This document shows, in pieces, positions 33,029-42,649 of a DNA stretch of 64,000 bases. Origin of the DNA: DATJLY01 sp963729295 (GTDB lineage Bacteria > Pseudomonadota > Alphaproteobacteria > ATCC43930 > CGMCC-115725); contig CAVSNJ010000029.1 in assembly GCA_963729295.1 (NCBI GenBank), positions 186,001 through 250,000 of the forward strand, given 5' to 3'. A program made the translations under genes and the position numbers. Below the pieces are notes generated by a model, which was not told the DNA's origin, ran no database searches, and worked only from the letters and a program-made list of their open reading frames with translations. How positions within the stretch are numbered: position 1 is the stretch's first letter; each line of letters opens with the position of its first letter.

Positions 33029-35041
33029 TCAGAATCTCACCTGGATATTCGCCAAAAAGCTGCGTCCCACCTCGACCGCGCCGGCGCCAGCACCGAACTC
33101 AAGATGCTGCGTGTGCAACAGGTTGAAGCCCGAGAACGCCAGGGAAAGGGACGACGATACGGCCCAGCCGACGCGCGAATTGAGTTCGACGTAGCTGGAC
33201 ACGTACGGATTCGGCAACGCGCCTACCTCGCGCAGCTCGGCGTCCCAGGTCACGTTGTGGACGAAGTCCATCGACGAGCGCAGCGAAGCTTGATGCGTGG
33301 GATCGTCGCCGGTGTATCCAATGGTCTGATTTACGAGCGACGACACGAACGGCGCTTCGAACGCGGCAAGGATGCCCGGAGTAAGGGGGACGTTGAAGGC
33401 AAGATTCTCGTGCTGGATGTTGAATGCGGCGCTCAAGCGCCACCAGTCGGTGACCTTATAGGTTCCCCATACCTCGACGCCGTAAGTATCCCCTTGCGTG
33501 AAGTTGGCGAACGCAACTGGGAAAAATGTGGAGGTGAAATCGACGCTCCTGAGCGACTTGTAGTCGTTATAGTTGGTCGAGACCGAAAGCGAGGTGTTCG
33601 GGGTCGGTTGGGTGCGGTAGCCGATCTGGTAGGCGACAAGCTTTTCGGATTCGAAATCGGCGCCGCCAATCAGAAGCGGCGGCGGCCCTCCGCCCTGTAC
33701 GTCCCGATCAAAAGGCGTGGGCGTTCGCACCGCGCGCGATACCGCCGCCCACAGCAGGTTGGCATCGGTGATTTTCCACGTAGCCCGCAGGCTCGGCAGG
33801 GGCTCCAAACCCACGTATGCGTCGTCCTCGAGTTTGATTCCTGGAATGAGCTTGACGCGGTCGGTGACCGATATCGTGTCCTCGATGAAAATGTTGGTGT
33901 AATTCAGCTTGCCGGCGTTGGGGCTGAATTCAAATCCGGGCGAACCAAAAATTTCAAATTGGTCGACGCGCGCGCCGCCTCCCCAGACGACCTTATTCCG
34001 GTCGTTCAACGCAAAGTCGTGCTGGATGTCGAGGTCGAACGTGTTGAGTCCGTCGCCGCCTCCGCCCCCGCCGGAAACATATCTGCGCGTATCGTCAAAA
34101 TAGGCCTGAACCTGAAGGTTCGATCCGCCGTCGAAGGTGTGATTCCACCGGCTCAGCAGATTGGCCCCGGATATGAATTGTCCATCGGTCGCCAGTTGCT
34201 CTTCATTGCCGCCGTACAAGTCGCCTTGCACCGTGACGAGGTTTTCGGCCGGGCTCCAATCGAACCGGAAACCTCCCTGGGATTTGTGCCACTCGTCGTA
34301 GGCGCTGGTTCCTGCTTCGGTTTGGTCGTTGGCATCCGACAAACGATCGACATAGACCCGGTAGGTCGTGTCGGCGTTCGCTCTTCCCCCGTACTGGAGA
34401 TAACCGTTGCCAGCGACATTGCCGGCGCTGATGCTCGCCACCCCGCCCTGGGTATCGCTTGATTTGCGCGTGATGATGTTGATGACGCCGTTGACGGCGT
34501 TGGCACCCCACAATGTACCGCCGGGGCCGCTGATCACCTCGATCCGATCGATGTCCTCGGGCGGCACGTATTGCATGTCCCAGTACACGCCGGCGAAGAT
34601 CGGCGTGTAGACGGAACGGCCGTCGATCAAAACCAGAAGCTTATCTGCGATCTGGCCGTTGAAACCCCGCGCCGAGATCGCATAGGTCGTGGCATTGATC
34701 TGCGCCACTTCGAGGTTCGGCGCAAGGCGCAACATCTCCGGGATGGTGGTGGCACCCGAGCGGACGATGTCGTCGCGCGTGATGACATAGATCGCCGCCG
34801 GAGCATCGCTCAGCGGCTCGGACGATTTCGACACGGAGGAGACTTCGATCGTCGTCAGGGCTTCGATCGAAAGCCCGCTGAGATCGGCGGGCGAGGCTTC
34901 ATCCGCCGCACCAATGCCCGCCGCGCGCGCCGCGCCAATGCCCGCCACGTGCGCCGCCAGGACCGCCACGGCAATGGCCGCGCCGCGGCCGGCCCGCGAC
35001 CGCCGTCTCGCCGCCCTACCGGAGAAGACGGCCAGCGTCAC
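33029..35041 (-). CDS. TonB-dependent receptor
   Basis: About 670 residues. Signal region AAIAVAVLAAHVAGIGAARA, a plug domain (SDAPAAIYVITRDDIVRSGA; DIDRIEVISGPGGTLWGANA with VNGVINIITRKS), then a 22-strand-type barrel ending in the terminal Phe (FLANIQVRF). The GTG at 35039-35041 overlaps the stop of the upstream kinase, so it is coupled. The plug type matches vitamin/siderophore-like or sensory receptors; no ligand can be assigned. With YfiR and two hybrid kinases it suggests nutrient or signal sensing at the outer membrane. Confidence 0.95.
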   Translation of the reverse strand: MTLAVFSGRAARRRSRAGRGAAIAVAVLAAHVAGIGAARAAGIGAADEASPADLSGLSIEALTTIEVSSVSKSSEPLSDAPAAIYVITRDDIVRSGATTIPEMLRLAPNLEVAQINATTYAISARGFNGQIADKLLVLIDGRSVYTPIFAGVYWDMQYVPPEDIDRIEVISGPGGTLWGANAVNGVINIITRKSSDTQGGVASISAGNVAGNGYLQYGGRANADTTYRVYVDRLSDANDQTEAGTSAYDEWHKSQGGFRFDWSPAENLVTVQGDLYGGNEEQLATDGQFISGANLLSRWNHTFDGGSNLQVQAYFDDTRRYVSGGGGGGDGLNTFDLDIQHDFALNDRNKVVWGGGARVDQFEIFGSPGFEFSPNAGKLNYTNIFIEDTISVTDRVKLIPGIKLEDDAYVGLEPLPSLRATWKITDANLLWAAVSRAVRTPTPFDRDVQGGGPPPLLIGGADFESEKLVAYQIGYRTQPTPNTSLSVSTNYNDYKSLRSVDFTSTFFPVAFANFTQGDTYGVEVWGTYKVTDWWRLSAAFNIQHENLAFNVPLTPGILAAFEAPFVSSLVNQTIGYTGDDPTHQASLRSSMDFVHNVTWDAELREVGALPNPYVSSYVELNSRVGWAVSSSLSLAFSGFNLLHTQHLEFGAGAGAVEVGRSFLANIQVRF

Positions 35042-37929
35042 GATGCGCGGTCGCCGTCGAGAGAAGCCCGGACGGCGCGAGCGAGCTCTTCCTGGCGATA
35101 GGGCTTGCTCAGCAATGGCCAATCGAGCTTGCGGTTCGCATCGTCGCCGAATCTCGTGTCGGGGAAACCCGACGTCAGCAGCACCTTGAGCGCGGGCCGC
35201 CGTGTGAGGGCGAGGCGTGCGAGATCGATGCCGCTTCTGCCGCCGGGCATGATGACGTCGCTGAGCAGGAGATCGATCGGCTCACCGTTCTCGATGATGA
35301 CCATGGCCGCGGCCGGCCCATCGGCGGTCAGAAGGCGATAGCCGAGACCGCTCAGCTGCTTGACGACGGTCGTGAGCAGCTTCGGATTGTCTTCGACGAC
35401 GAGGATCGTCTCGCCACCTCCTTCGGTAGGTGCCGCGGCGGTCTGGGCCCGCGCCGCAATCTCGTCCCGCGAATCGCGCGGCAGGTAGAGCCGGAACGTC
35501 GTGCCTTCGCCCGGCTCGCTATAGACATTGATATGCCCGCCCGACTGGCGGATGAAGCCGAAGACCATGCTCAGTCCGAGCCCGGTTCCCTTCCCTTGCT
35601 CCTTGGTGGTGAAGAACGGCTCGAAGATGCGGCCGACGATCTCGGGCGGTATTCCGGAGCCGGTGTCGCTCACCTCGACCATGACGTAGTCGCCGGGCTT
35701 GGTATCGAAATGGTCGTTGGCGTAATCGGTGTCGAGACGGACGTTCCGCGTCGCGATGATGACGCGGCCACCCTTGTGCATGGCGTCGCGCGCGTTGGTC
35801 GCGAGATTGGTGATCGCGGATTCGAGCTGCGAGGGATCGACCTGAGTCCACCACAGCTGCGGCAAAAGGTTGAGCTTGATCTCGATCTGCTCGCCGAGCG
35901 TCCGCTGCAACAGCTTGGTGATATCCGAGACGAGCTTGTTGACCTCGACCCGCTCGGGACGGAGCGGCTGACGCCGCGCGAAGGCGAGAAGGCGGGCGGT
36001 CAACTCGGCGCCGCGCAGGGCTGCGTCGAGCACGTCGGTCGCGAGCTCGCTGAGCTCCCGTTGCCCCTTCAGCCCCTCGCGCAGCAGATCGGTGTTGCCG
36101 ATGATGACGCCCAGGAGATTGTTGAAATCGTGCGCCATGCCACCGGTGAGATTGCCGATCGCCTCCATCTTTTGCGCTTGGACGAGCTGCCGCTCCGTCG
36201 CGCGATGCTCGGTGATGTCGCGCAGCGTGCCGGCGATCCGCGTGAGGTGCCCACTCGTGTCGAGGATCGGCCGCGCCTCGAGGCTGACGATCCGCGTTTC
36301 GCCGTCCGGCCGATGGATGCGGCATTCGGTCGGCGCGCGCTCATGGCCGGCCTCGAGCGCGCGGAACCATTCCGCCACCCGCGGCTGATCTTCGGGATCG
36401 ATATCCTTCTGCAAGGACGCGGCGGCCTGCGGTGACAGATCGTGCGAAAGCCCCCTGATCCGGAACATCTCCTTCGACCAGATCGCCTCGCCCGTTTCGA
36501 CGTCGGCTTCCCAACTGCCGATCCCGGCGATCTCCTGCGCGCGGTCGAGCCGCTCTTGGCTTGCGAGCAGCGCGGCTTGCGCGGATTTGAGTGGCGTCAC
36601 ATCGACGCCGATAAGCGCCACGCCGCCGTCGGACATGCGCCGTTCGGTGGCGAGCACCCAATGGCCGTCCTTCTGCCGGAATTCGGTGGCGCCCGCCGCC
36701 GCGCGATGTATTTCCATGCGCCCGGCGAGCCACGCTTCCTCGTCGCCGATGGCGTCGGGGTAAGTGCCGTCGCGGACGGCGGAGCGCATAAATTCCCCGA
36801 ATGTGCAGTTGTCGCGGAAGAGCGCGGCGCATTCCGGGAAACGCTCCCGCACGTATTCGTTGGTGAGCGCGATACGATCCGCGGGATCGCAGATGATGAT
36901 GGCGCCAGGGATGCTCTCGATCGCGTCGCGCAGCATTCTCTCGGCCTGCTCGGCGCGGCGCGTCGCCTCGATCGTCGAGGTCTGGTCCGTGATCGTGCCG
37001 CGATATCCCTGGAACTTCCCGTCCGCGCCGAAGACCGGCTTGCCGCTGACGCTGATGTGGAGCGGCGCGCCGGACGGCAACGTGATCGAGATGCGGAAGT
37101 TGCGGAACTCGCGATGCGCGTCGAGATCGGCCTTGTGCTGGCGCCAGAATTCGTCGGTTGTCGGATCGCGACCGACGATTTCCCACCGCGTCTTGCCGAT
37201 CACGTCCTGCCACGGCAGCCCGGGCGGATTTGTCAAGTTGACGAAGCGATGTTCGCTGTCGGAGTCCCAAATCGAGTTGGCGCTGATCTCGGCGATGTCC
37301 TGAAAGCGGCGCTCGGAAGCCGAAAGCGCCGCGGTCCGCTCGCGCACACGATCCTCGAGCTCGTGCGCGTAGCGGCGGATCCTGGCGTGCGTCTCGGCGA
37401 GCTCTTCCTTGTTTTTCTGAAGTTCGCGGTTGGCTCGGATCGTGTCCTCGAAGGTCGAGATGAGGAGATCGAGGATCTGCTCGCGCTCGGAGTTGATGTT
37501 GAATTTCTGGCCGAGGAACGACAACTCCATGCCGAACGACAGGCGTTGCGAGCTGCGGATACGCAAATTCTCCGTGATGCGGCGGATGCGATCGATCAGG
37601 TCGTCGGGCTCGTAAGGCTTGCGCAGGAAACTGTCGGCGCCGCATTCGAGGCCGTGGATCACCTCCATCGGATCGTCGAGGCTCGTGACCAGAATGACCG
37701 GCACGGTGCGCGCGCCCTTCTCGGCCTTGATGCTGCGGCAGAGCTCGTAGCCCGACATGCCGGGCATCACGACGTCGGAGATCACGACCTCGAACTCGCG
37801 CGCGCGGAAGAGCTCGAGCGCCCGCTCGGCATCGGGCGCCACCGTCGCCTCGAAACCTGCGCCTTCCAGCGCGGCCGCCAGCCGCGCAGCCTGGGTCGGG
37901 CTGTCTTCAGCAACGAGAATCTGCGTCAC
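35038..37929 (-). CDS. hybrid histidine kinase REC-PAS-PAS-PAS-HisKA-HATPase-REC, cytoplasmic
   Basis: 963 residues with no membrane helix. N-terminal receiver (ILVAEDSPTQAARLAAALEG; EVVISDVVMPGMSG; LRKPYEPDDL), a signalling helix (RIRRYAHELEDRVRERTAAL), three PAS domains (about 205-310, 320-440, 455-570), HisKA (IGNLTGGMAHDFNNLLG), HATPase (ATNARDAM; DTGSGIPPEIVGRIFEPFFT; GTGLGLSMVFGF) and a C-terminal receiver (ILVVEDNPKLLTTV; DLLLSDVIMPGG). The GTG at 37927-37929 with GGGAGAGG upstream is chosen; longer frames lack support. First gene of the operon that continues with the TonB receptor, YfiR and second kinase, so the phosphorelay probably responds to receptor signals. Confidence 0.93.
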   Translation of the reverse strand: MTQILVAEDSPTQAARLAAALEGAGFEATVAPDAERALELFRAREFEVVISDVVMPGMSGYELCRSIKAEKGARTVPVILVTSLDDPMEVIHGLECGADSFLRKPYEPDDLIDRIRRITENLRIRSSQRLSFGMELSFLGQKFNINSEREQILDLLISTFEDTIRANRELQKNKEELAETHARIRRYAHELEDRVRERTAALSASERRFQDIAEISANSIWDSDSEHRFVNLTNPPGLPWQDVIGKTRWEIVGRDPTTDEFWRQHKADLDAHREFRNFRISITLPSGAPLHISVSGKPVFGADGKFQGYRGTITDQTSTIEATRRAEQAERMLRDAIESIPGAIIICDPADRIALTNEYVRERFPECAALFRDNCTFGEFMRSAVRDGTYPDAIGDEEAWLAGRMEIHRAAAGATEFRQKDGHWVLATERRMSDGGVALIGVDVTPLKSAQAALLASQERLDRAQEIAGIGSWEADVETGEAIWSKEMFRIRGLSHDLSPQAAASLQKDIDPEDQPRVAEWFRALEAGHERAPTECRIHRPDGETRIVSLEARPILDTSGHLTRIAGTLRDITEHRATERQLVQAQKMEAIGNLTGGMAHDFNNLLGVIIGNTDLLREGLKGQRELSELATDVLDAALRGAELTARLLAFARRQPLRPERVEVNKLVSDITKLLQRTLGEQIEIKLNLLPQLWWTQVDPSQLESAITNLATNARDAMHKGGRVIIATRNVRLDTDYANDHFDTKPGDYVMVEVSDTGSGIPPEIVGRIFEPFFTTKEQGKGTGLGLSMVFGFIRQSGGHINVYSEPGEGTTFRLYLPRDSRDEIAARAQTAAAPTEGGGETILVVEDNPKLLTTVVKQLSGLGYRLLTADGPAAAMVIIENGEPIDLLLSDVIMPGGRSGIDLARLALTRRPALKVLLTSGFPDTRFGDDANRKLDWPLLSKPYRQEELARAVRASLDGDRAS

Positions 37930-38242
37930 TGGCCTCTCCCCGAATCCAAAAATCACGCTCAGTCAAGGCAGAGTGAAGTCGTCGCGTCCTCTCTCGTTTC
38001 CCCGATTTCGGGCGGATAGAACTATTAATCAACTCTAGCGAGTAAACAATAAAAGATAGTATGATTATTTTCAATAACAACCTGGACGGGAGGATCGTTG
38101 CGAGCGTGAGCCGCCGCGGCGCGGCGGTACCGCCAATTTGGCGCCGAGGTCCGTCGCTCAATCGGGGCACTGGCGACGCGACAAATGTTGCAGGCGGCCC
38201 GGTGCCGCGCCGCTGCGTTCGCGGTCGGTCGTCGCCAAGAAC

Positions 38243-38386
38243 TCAGGCGAAGAGCGACGCGCCTGCGAACGTCACCGCCGCCGCATAGAGCTTCACCGAC
38301 AGGGTCCAGCCGAGCGCCGGGACGGCCGCGGCAAAGACGGTGAAGGCGCACAGAAACAAGATCATTCGTACCATCCGCCAGCGCAT
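38243..38386 (-). CDS. small membrane protein (47 aa)
   Basis: The ATG at 38384-38386 is preceded by GAGGGGAAAAGC. The product MRWRMVRMILFLCAFTVFAA then AVPALGWTLSVKLYAAAVTF forms two hydrophobic segments with a basic N-terminus. No family recognised. The rest of the 37930-38640 interval shows no other gene. Confidence 0.5.
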   Translation of the reverse strand: MRWRMVRMILFLCAFTVFAAAVPALGWTLSVKLYAAAVTFAGASLFA

Positions 38387-38493
38387 AGCTTTTCCCCTCG
38401 CCGGTTGGCTCGCGAAGCATTGCGAACGCGCCGGTTGCGTGGTGTGGCAAAAAAAGAAGCGCTTGGGCTTTTGCGGAAACGCCCAGGGCCGCC

Positions 38494-38518
38494 ATCCCTG
38501 CACTGCCGTTGCAGGGAT
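38494..38518. repeat. perfect 9-bp inverted repeat, hairpin
   Basis: ATCCCTGCA (38494-38502), loop CTGCCGT, TGCAGGGAT (38510-38518). It lies about 110 bp upstream of the small membrane protein gene and 130 bp upstream of the PilZ-like gene. No U tract on either side, so regulatory structure or protein site rather than a simple terminator. Confidence 0.5.
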
Positions 38519-38648
38519 CTCGTCATCGGCATCAGTGCGAATTTTGCGCGATTTTTCGTGGCCCGCGTCGACGCGCGGGCCATCCGCTAGCGCCCGCTAA
38601 CGATGGCTTAACAGCTGTGAGCGAAGCTGGCCAAATCGGGCTCGAACG

Positions 38649-38939
38649 ATGGCGGCGATGGCATACACGGCAGAAGCCGGCGAAGCGGCGAAGCGGCGAG
38701 GGCAGCTCCTCTGGAGCGGCGTGCTGCAAACCGCGCGCGGGCCGGTGCAGTGCATCGTCGTCGACATCTCGCCCGGCGGCGCGCGCCTGTCGATCGGCGC
38801 CAATGTCGCTTCGGGCGAGGCGGTGACCTTGATGGTCGCCGGCAAGGGTATGTTCCGCGGCACTGTCGCCTGGGCCGAGCCCGGCCTCATCGGCGTCGCG
38901 TTCGCCGCCGAGCGGAACGCGAGCGCCAGCGCCGCCTAG
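38649..38939 (+). CDS. PilZ-like domain protein (96 aa)
   Basis: A single small beta-barrel domain. The second c-di-GMP motif is present as VDISPGGARLSIG (D/NxSxxG). The first, arginine motif RxxxR is not intact: the N-terminal region reads EAAKRRGQLLWSG. Such PilZ proteins may bind c-di-GMP weakly or act as protein adaptors. Convergent with the FAH-family gene with two bases between. Among neighbours relevant to c-di-GMP are the degenerate HD-GYP sensor and LapG-like protease upstream. Confidence 0.75.
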   Translation: MAAMAYTAEAGEAAKRRGQLLWSGVLQTARGPVQCIVVDISPGGARLSIGANVASGEAVTLMVAGKGMFRGTVAWAEPGLIGVAFAAERNASASAA

Positions 38940-38940
38940 C

Positions 38941-39876
38941 TTAATCGGCGCGGTAGCCGGCCTCGTCGCCAATGACGGGGTTGCGCAGAATCCCCAATCC
39001 CTCGATCTCGACTTCGCACATGTCGCCGGGCTTCATGTGGGCGCGGCCGGCATATTGCACGCCGCCCTTCACATGCGCCTCGATCTGTCCGTCGCGGTCG
39101 TCGGCATCGGGCTTCAAGGCGCCGGGCGTGCCGGTGACGATCACGTCGCCCGGACGGAGCTTTTGGCCCATCGAGAGATAGTGGATCAGGTCTTCCACCT
39201 TGAAGAGGAGATGGCCGATGCTTTCGCGCTGGCGCGTCTTGCCGTTGAGGCGGGTCATCACGAGCTTGTCGTAGGGATTGCCGAACTCGTCCGGCGTCAT
39301 CAGCCACGGCCCGAATGAGCCCGAGCGTTCGAAATTCTTGCCGAGCCCGAATTGACGGTTGTGGCTCTGATACTCGCGCACCGAGCCTTCGTTGTAGATC
39401 GAATATCCGGCAACGTGATCGAACGCCTTTTCGCGCGGGATGAAGCGGCCGGCGCGGCCGATCACGACGGCGAGCTCGCCCTCATAGTCATAGGCGCGCG
39501 CGACCGACGGCGGCGGGCAGAGGATGGGCTCGCCGGCACCGACTTGGCTTTGCGCGTGGCGCAGGAAGATCTGCGGATATTCCTTCGAGGTCGTGAGCCC
39601 GGTCTCGTCGACGTGCGACTGGAAATTGAGCGCCAAGGCCCAGATCGCATTGGGATCGGTGATGACGGGATCGAGCTTCACGTCGCTGAGGCGCAGATCG
39701 GGCTTCCGGCCCTCGACCGCGCGCTTCACGCGCGCCTGCCAGTCGGGCAGCGCGATGATCAGGCGCAAATTCGCCGGCAGGTCCGGCGCCGCCGATCCGA
39801 GCGCCACGAACGCCTCGTCGTTCGCCATGACGCCGACGCCGGCGCCGCCTTGATGACGATATGAGATGAGCCTCAC
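38941..39876 (-). CDS. fumarylacetoacetate hydrolase family protein
   Basis: 311 residues. The FAH catalytic core is clear: metal site YDYEGELAVVIGRAGRFI, GYSIYNEGSVREYQ, and VIVTGTPGALKP near the C-terminus. Family members are hydratases, decarboxylases or C-C hydrolases in aromatic or sugar-acid catabolism. The GTG at 39874-39876, with GGGAGG ten bases upstream, gives MRLISYRHQGGAGVGV, the usual start. Divergent from the TPP enzyme gene, which suggests one catabolic unit. Confidence 0.88.
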   Translation of the reverse strand: MRLISYRHQGGAGVGVMANDEAFVALGSAAPDLPANLRLIIALPDWQARVKRAVEGRKPDLRLSDVKLDPVITDPNAIWALALNFQSHVDETGLTTSKEYPQIFLRHAQSQVGAGEPILCPPPSVARAYDYEGELAVVIGRAGRFIPREKAFDHVAGYSIYNEGSVREYQSHNRQFGLGKNFERSGSFGPWLMTPDEFGNPYDKLVMTRLNGKTRQRESIGHLLFKVEDLIHYLSMGQKLRPGDVIVTGTPGALKPDADDRDGQIEAHVKGGVQYAGRAHMKPGDMCEVEIEGLGILRNPVIGDEAGYRAD

Positions 39877-39965
39877 CCAATCCTCCCTCGCATGGTCCAA
39901 GCCCGGACATTGTCATCGCGGGCCGTCCGACGCAATCTCTCCATCGCGAGGCGGGAGGCGGAAAA

Positions 39966-41639
39966 ATGGCACAGATCACGGGCGCCCAGGTGATGGCGGA
40001 GATGCTCGACGCCTATGGCGTCAGCCACATCTTCATGGTGCCGGCGGTGCTGCGCCGGAGCATGGCCGAGCTGGAGCGGCGCACGCAGATCAAGCGCGTC
40101 CACGCGCACGGCGAGAAGGCCGCGGTCTACATGGCCGATGGCTATGCCCGCGCCTCGGGGCGGCCCGGCATCTGCATGGCGCAGATCGTCGGGGCCATGA
40201 ACCTTGCCGCCGGGCTGCGCGATCCGTGGCTCGCCCATTCGCCGGTGATCGGCATGACTGGCGGGCGCGAGGCGCGCACCAAGTTCCGGAAAGTCTATCA
40301 GGAGATCGACGACATGCCGGCATTCGAGCCGGTGACCAAGTGGAACGCCACGGTGGACGCGGTCGAGCGCTTCCCCGACATGGTGCGCCAGGCGTTTCGC
40401 GTCGCCGTCTCGGGCACGCCGGGGCCCGTCCACCTCCAGTTCCGCGGCAACGAAGGGCAGATCGACGCCGACGAGGCCGAGATGGAGGCGCTCGCCGAGC
40501 CGGTGTTCGCGCGCGTGCCGCCGTTCCGGCCGGCGCCGCAGGATGAGGCCGTGCGCGCGGCCTTGGCCGCGCTCGAGACGGCCGAGCGCCCGGTCATCAT
40601 CGCGGGCGGCGGCGTGCGCGCCTCGGGCGCGGGAGCGGAGCTCGTGGCGCTTGCCGAAAAGCTCGGAATTCCGGTCGCGACATCGCTCAACGGCAAGGAC
40701 ACGATCTGCGGCGATCACCCTTTGAGCGTCGGCGTCGTCGGCTCCTATTGCCGCGAGAGCGCCAACCGCGTCGTCGGCGAGGCCTCGCTCGTCTGCTTCG
40801 TCGGCACCGAGACGGGCGGCATGACGACGCATTTCTGGGCCGTGCCGAAGATCGGCACGCCGGCCGTGCAGATCGACATCGCGGCCGAAGCGTTGGGCCG
40901 CAACTATCCGCTCAAGGCCGCAGTGCTCGGCGACGCGAAGCTGACGCTCGCGCGCATGGCGGAGCTGGCCGATGCGAAGAGCGCGGCGCGGCGCGAGGCG
41001 TGGCGCGGGCGGGCGCGCGCGATGTGCGCAGAGTGGCAGCAGAAATATCGCCCGATGCTGACCTCGGACGCATGGCCGATCCGGCCCGAGCGGCTGTGCC
41101 ACGAGTTGACGCGGCTCATGCCCGAGGATGCGATCGTGGTCGCCGACACAGGTCATGCGGGCATGTGGATGGGCGGGTTCTTCGATCTGCGCCATCCGCG
41201 GCAAAGCTACCTGCGCAGCGCCGGGCATCTCGGCTGGGCCTTCCCGGCCGGGCTCGGCGCCAAGTGCGGCGCGCCCGAGCGCCCGGTCGTCGTCTTCACC
41301 GGCGACAGCGGCTTCTGGTATCACATCGGCGAGATCGAGACGGCGGTGCGCTGGAAGCTCAACACCGTCACGGTGGTCAACAATAATGACGGCGGCAACC
41401 AGTCGAAGCGCGGCTTCGACCGCGCCTATGGCGGCAATCCGAGCGAGCAGTCGAAGGAGCTCTGGACCTTCACCAAGGTCGATTTCGCAAAGCTCGCCGA
41501 GGATATCGGCGCCGCCGGTTTCCGGGTCGAGCGCGCGTCCGAGTTCGAGGGCGCCTTCGCCCGCGCGCTCGCATGCGGACGGCCCGCGATCATCAACGTC
41601 AAGACCGACATCAACGTCGCGGCGCCGCTCGCCGGATAG
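39966..41639 (+). CDS. thiamine-diphosphate-dependent enzyme, acetolactate synthase large-subunit-like
   Basis: 557 residues with the three-domain ALS/benzoylformate decarboxylase fold: N-terminal PYR domain (VHAHGEKAAVYMADGYARAS with the catalytic Glu), a central domain (RPVIIAGGGVRASGAGAELV), and a PP domain with TGDSGFWYHIGEIETAVRW, then TVTVVNNNDGGN (GDS-x-NN version of the TPP motif). A full catabolic set for ALS is absent; there is no small subunit gene, so decarboxylation or carboligation of another 2-oxo acid is more likely. Divergent from the FAH gene and convergent with the cyclase gene. Confidence 0.88.
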   Translation: MAQITGAQVMAEMLDAYGVSHIFMVPAVLRRSMAELERRTQIKRVHAHGEKAAVYMADGYARASGRPGICMAQIVGAMNLAAGLRDPWLAHSPVIGMTGGREARTKFRKVYQEIDDMPAFEPVTKWNATVDAVERFPDMVRQAFRVAVSGTPGPVHLQFRGNEGQIDADEAEMEALAEPVFARVPPFRPAPQDEAVRAALAALETAERPVIIAGGGVRASGAGAELVALAEKLGIPVATSLNGKDTICGDHPLSVGVVGSYCRESANRVVGEASLVCFVGTETGGMTTHFWAVPKIGTPAVQIDIAAEALGRNYPLKAAVLGDAKLTLARMAELADAKSAARREAWRGRARAMCAEWQQKYRPMLTSDAWPIRPERLCHELTRLMPEDAIVVADTGHAGMWMGGFFDLRHPRQSYLRSAGHLGWAFPAGLGAKCGAPERPVVVFTGDSGFWYHIGEIETAVRWKLNTVTVVNNNDGGNQSKRGFDRAYGGNPSEQSKELWTFTKVDFAKLAEDIGAAGFRVERASEFEGAFARALACGRPAIINVKTDINVAAPLAG

Positions 41640-41642
41640 CGC

Positions 41643-42617
41643 TTACTTGATCGCGAGCGGATTGACCGGAGAGCCCACTGCCCCCGTCACCGGCAGCGCC
41701 GGCGCCACGAACATGAACTCGTAGCGCCGATCCGCAGCGCAATCGGCGGCGAGCTCGCCCATGTGAAAAATCTCGCCGACGGTGAGACCCATGATCGGGA
41801 TCGAGATCCAGTGCCAGGGTTGCGCCGCCTCGTCGGTCTCGTTGGGCCGGACCTCGACGCCCCACGTGTCGGTCGCGATCGCCGCCAGCTCCTTCTTGTG
41901 CAGCCAGTCGAGCGTCTCGAAGGCGAGGCCGGGCGCGTCACCGCCGGGATAGCCGTCCCAGTTCTTGGCCTCGAGCTTCGCCTCGATTTGGCCGGTGCGC
42001 ACGAGCAGGAAGTCGCCGCGCCCAACGGCCGCGCCGAACTCGCGCTCGGCGCGGTCGAGATGCTCGCAGGTGATGGCGAATCCGTCGTCGAGATATTTCC
42101 GGCCGAACATCTTCGGCATGTCGAACAGGACGCCGCGGCCGACCATGCGGTCGGCGGTCTTCTCGATGCCGCATTTCTGCGCGCCGAACGAGGTCACGGT
42201 GCGGCAGTCATAGCCGTTCCACATGGAGTCGCCATAGAAGATGTGGCCGAGCCCGTCCCACTGCGTGCCGCACTGCATCGGCATGATGATGATGTCGTCG
42301 GCGCCGCGGATCTTGCGATGGTCGAGCACGCCGGAATAGGCGTCGGTGCCGGACCGCAGCATGACGTGGATCGGATTGAAGCGGCCGATCGAGCCATAGC
42401 CGCTTTTCGCCCCTTGCGGGCCGTTATGGTCGAACGGCAAGGCGAGCGACATGACCTTGCCCTTCTGCACCAACCGGGCGGCGGCGACGATGTCGGCCGG
42501 CGTGGTGTAGTTGAGCGTGCCGATCTCGTCCTCGGCGCCGAACCGGCCCCAGTTCTTGAGCCGCTCCGCTGCCGCGCGGATATCGGCCATCGTCAGCTTC
42601 CGCGTCCCTTCCGCCAT
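41643..42617 (-). CDS. cyclase family metal-dependent hydrolase (kynurenine formamidase-like fold)
   Basis: 324 residues. The metal-binding motif of the family is present in the variant form QCGTQWDGLGH followed by IFYGDSMWNGYD (the classical form is HxGTHxDxPxH). Other blocks: VGRGVLFDMPKM, GDFLLVRTGQIEAK and TWGVEVRPNETDEAAQPWHW. The variant with Gln in place of two His is common to a bacterial subgroup of unknown substrate. Convergent with the TPP enzyme gene, three bases apart. Confidence 0.87.
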   Translation of the reverse strand: MAEGTRKLTMADIRAAAERLKNWGRFGAEDEIGTLNYTTPADIVAAARLVQKGKVMSLALPFDHNGPQGAKSGYGSIGRFNPIHVMLRSGTDAYSGVLDHRKIRGADDIIIMPMQCGTQWDGLGHIFYGDSMWNGYDCRTVTSFGAQKCGIEKTADRMVGRGVLFDMPKMFGRKYLDDGFAITCEHLDRAEREFGAAVGRGDFLLVRTGQIEAKLEAKNWDGYPGGDAPGLAFETLDWLHKKELAAIATDTWGVEVRPNETDEAAQPWHWISIPIMGLTVGEIFHMGELAADCAADRRYEFMFVAPALPVTGAVGSPVNPLAIK

Positions 42618-42649
42618 GCCGGCCTCCCCGATTTATGTTGCGCTGCACA

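Noticed and set aside
36442..38019. 525-codon plus-strand frame across the hybrid kinase
   Set aside because: Shadow of the kinase gene caused by high GC; no recognisable domain.
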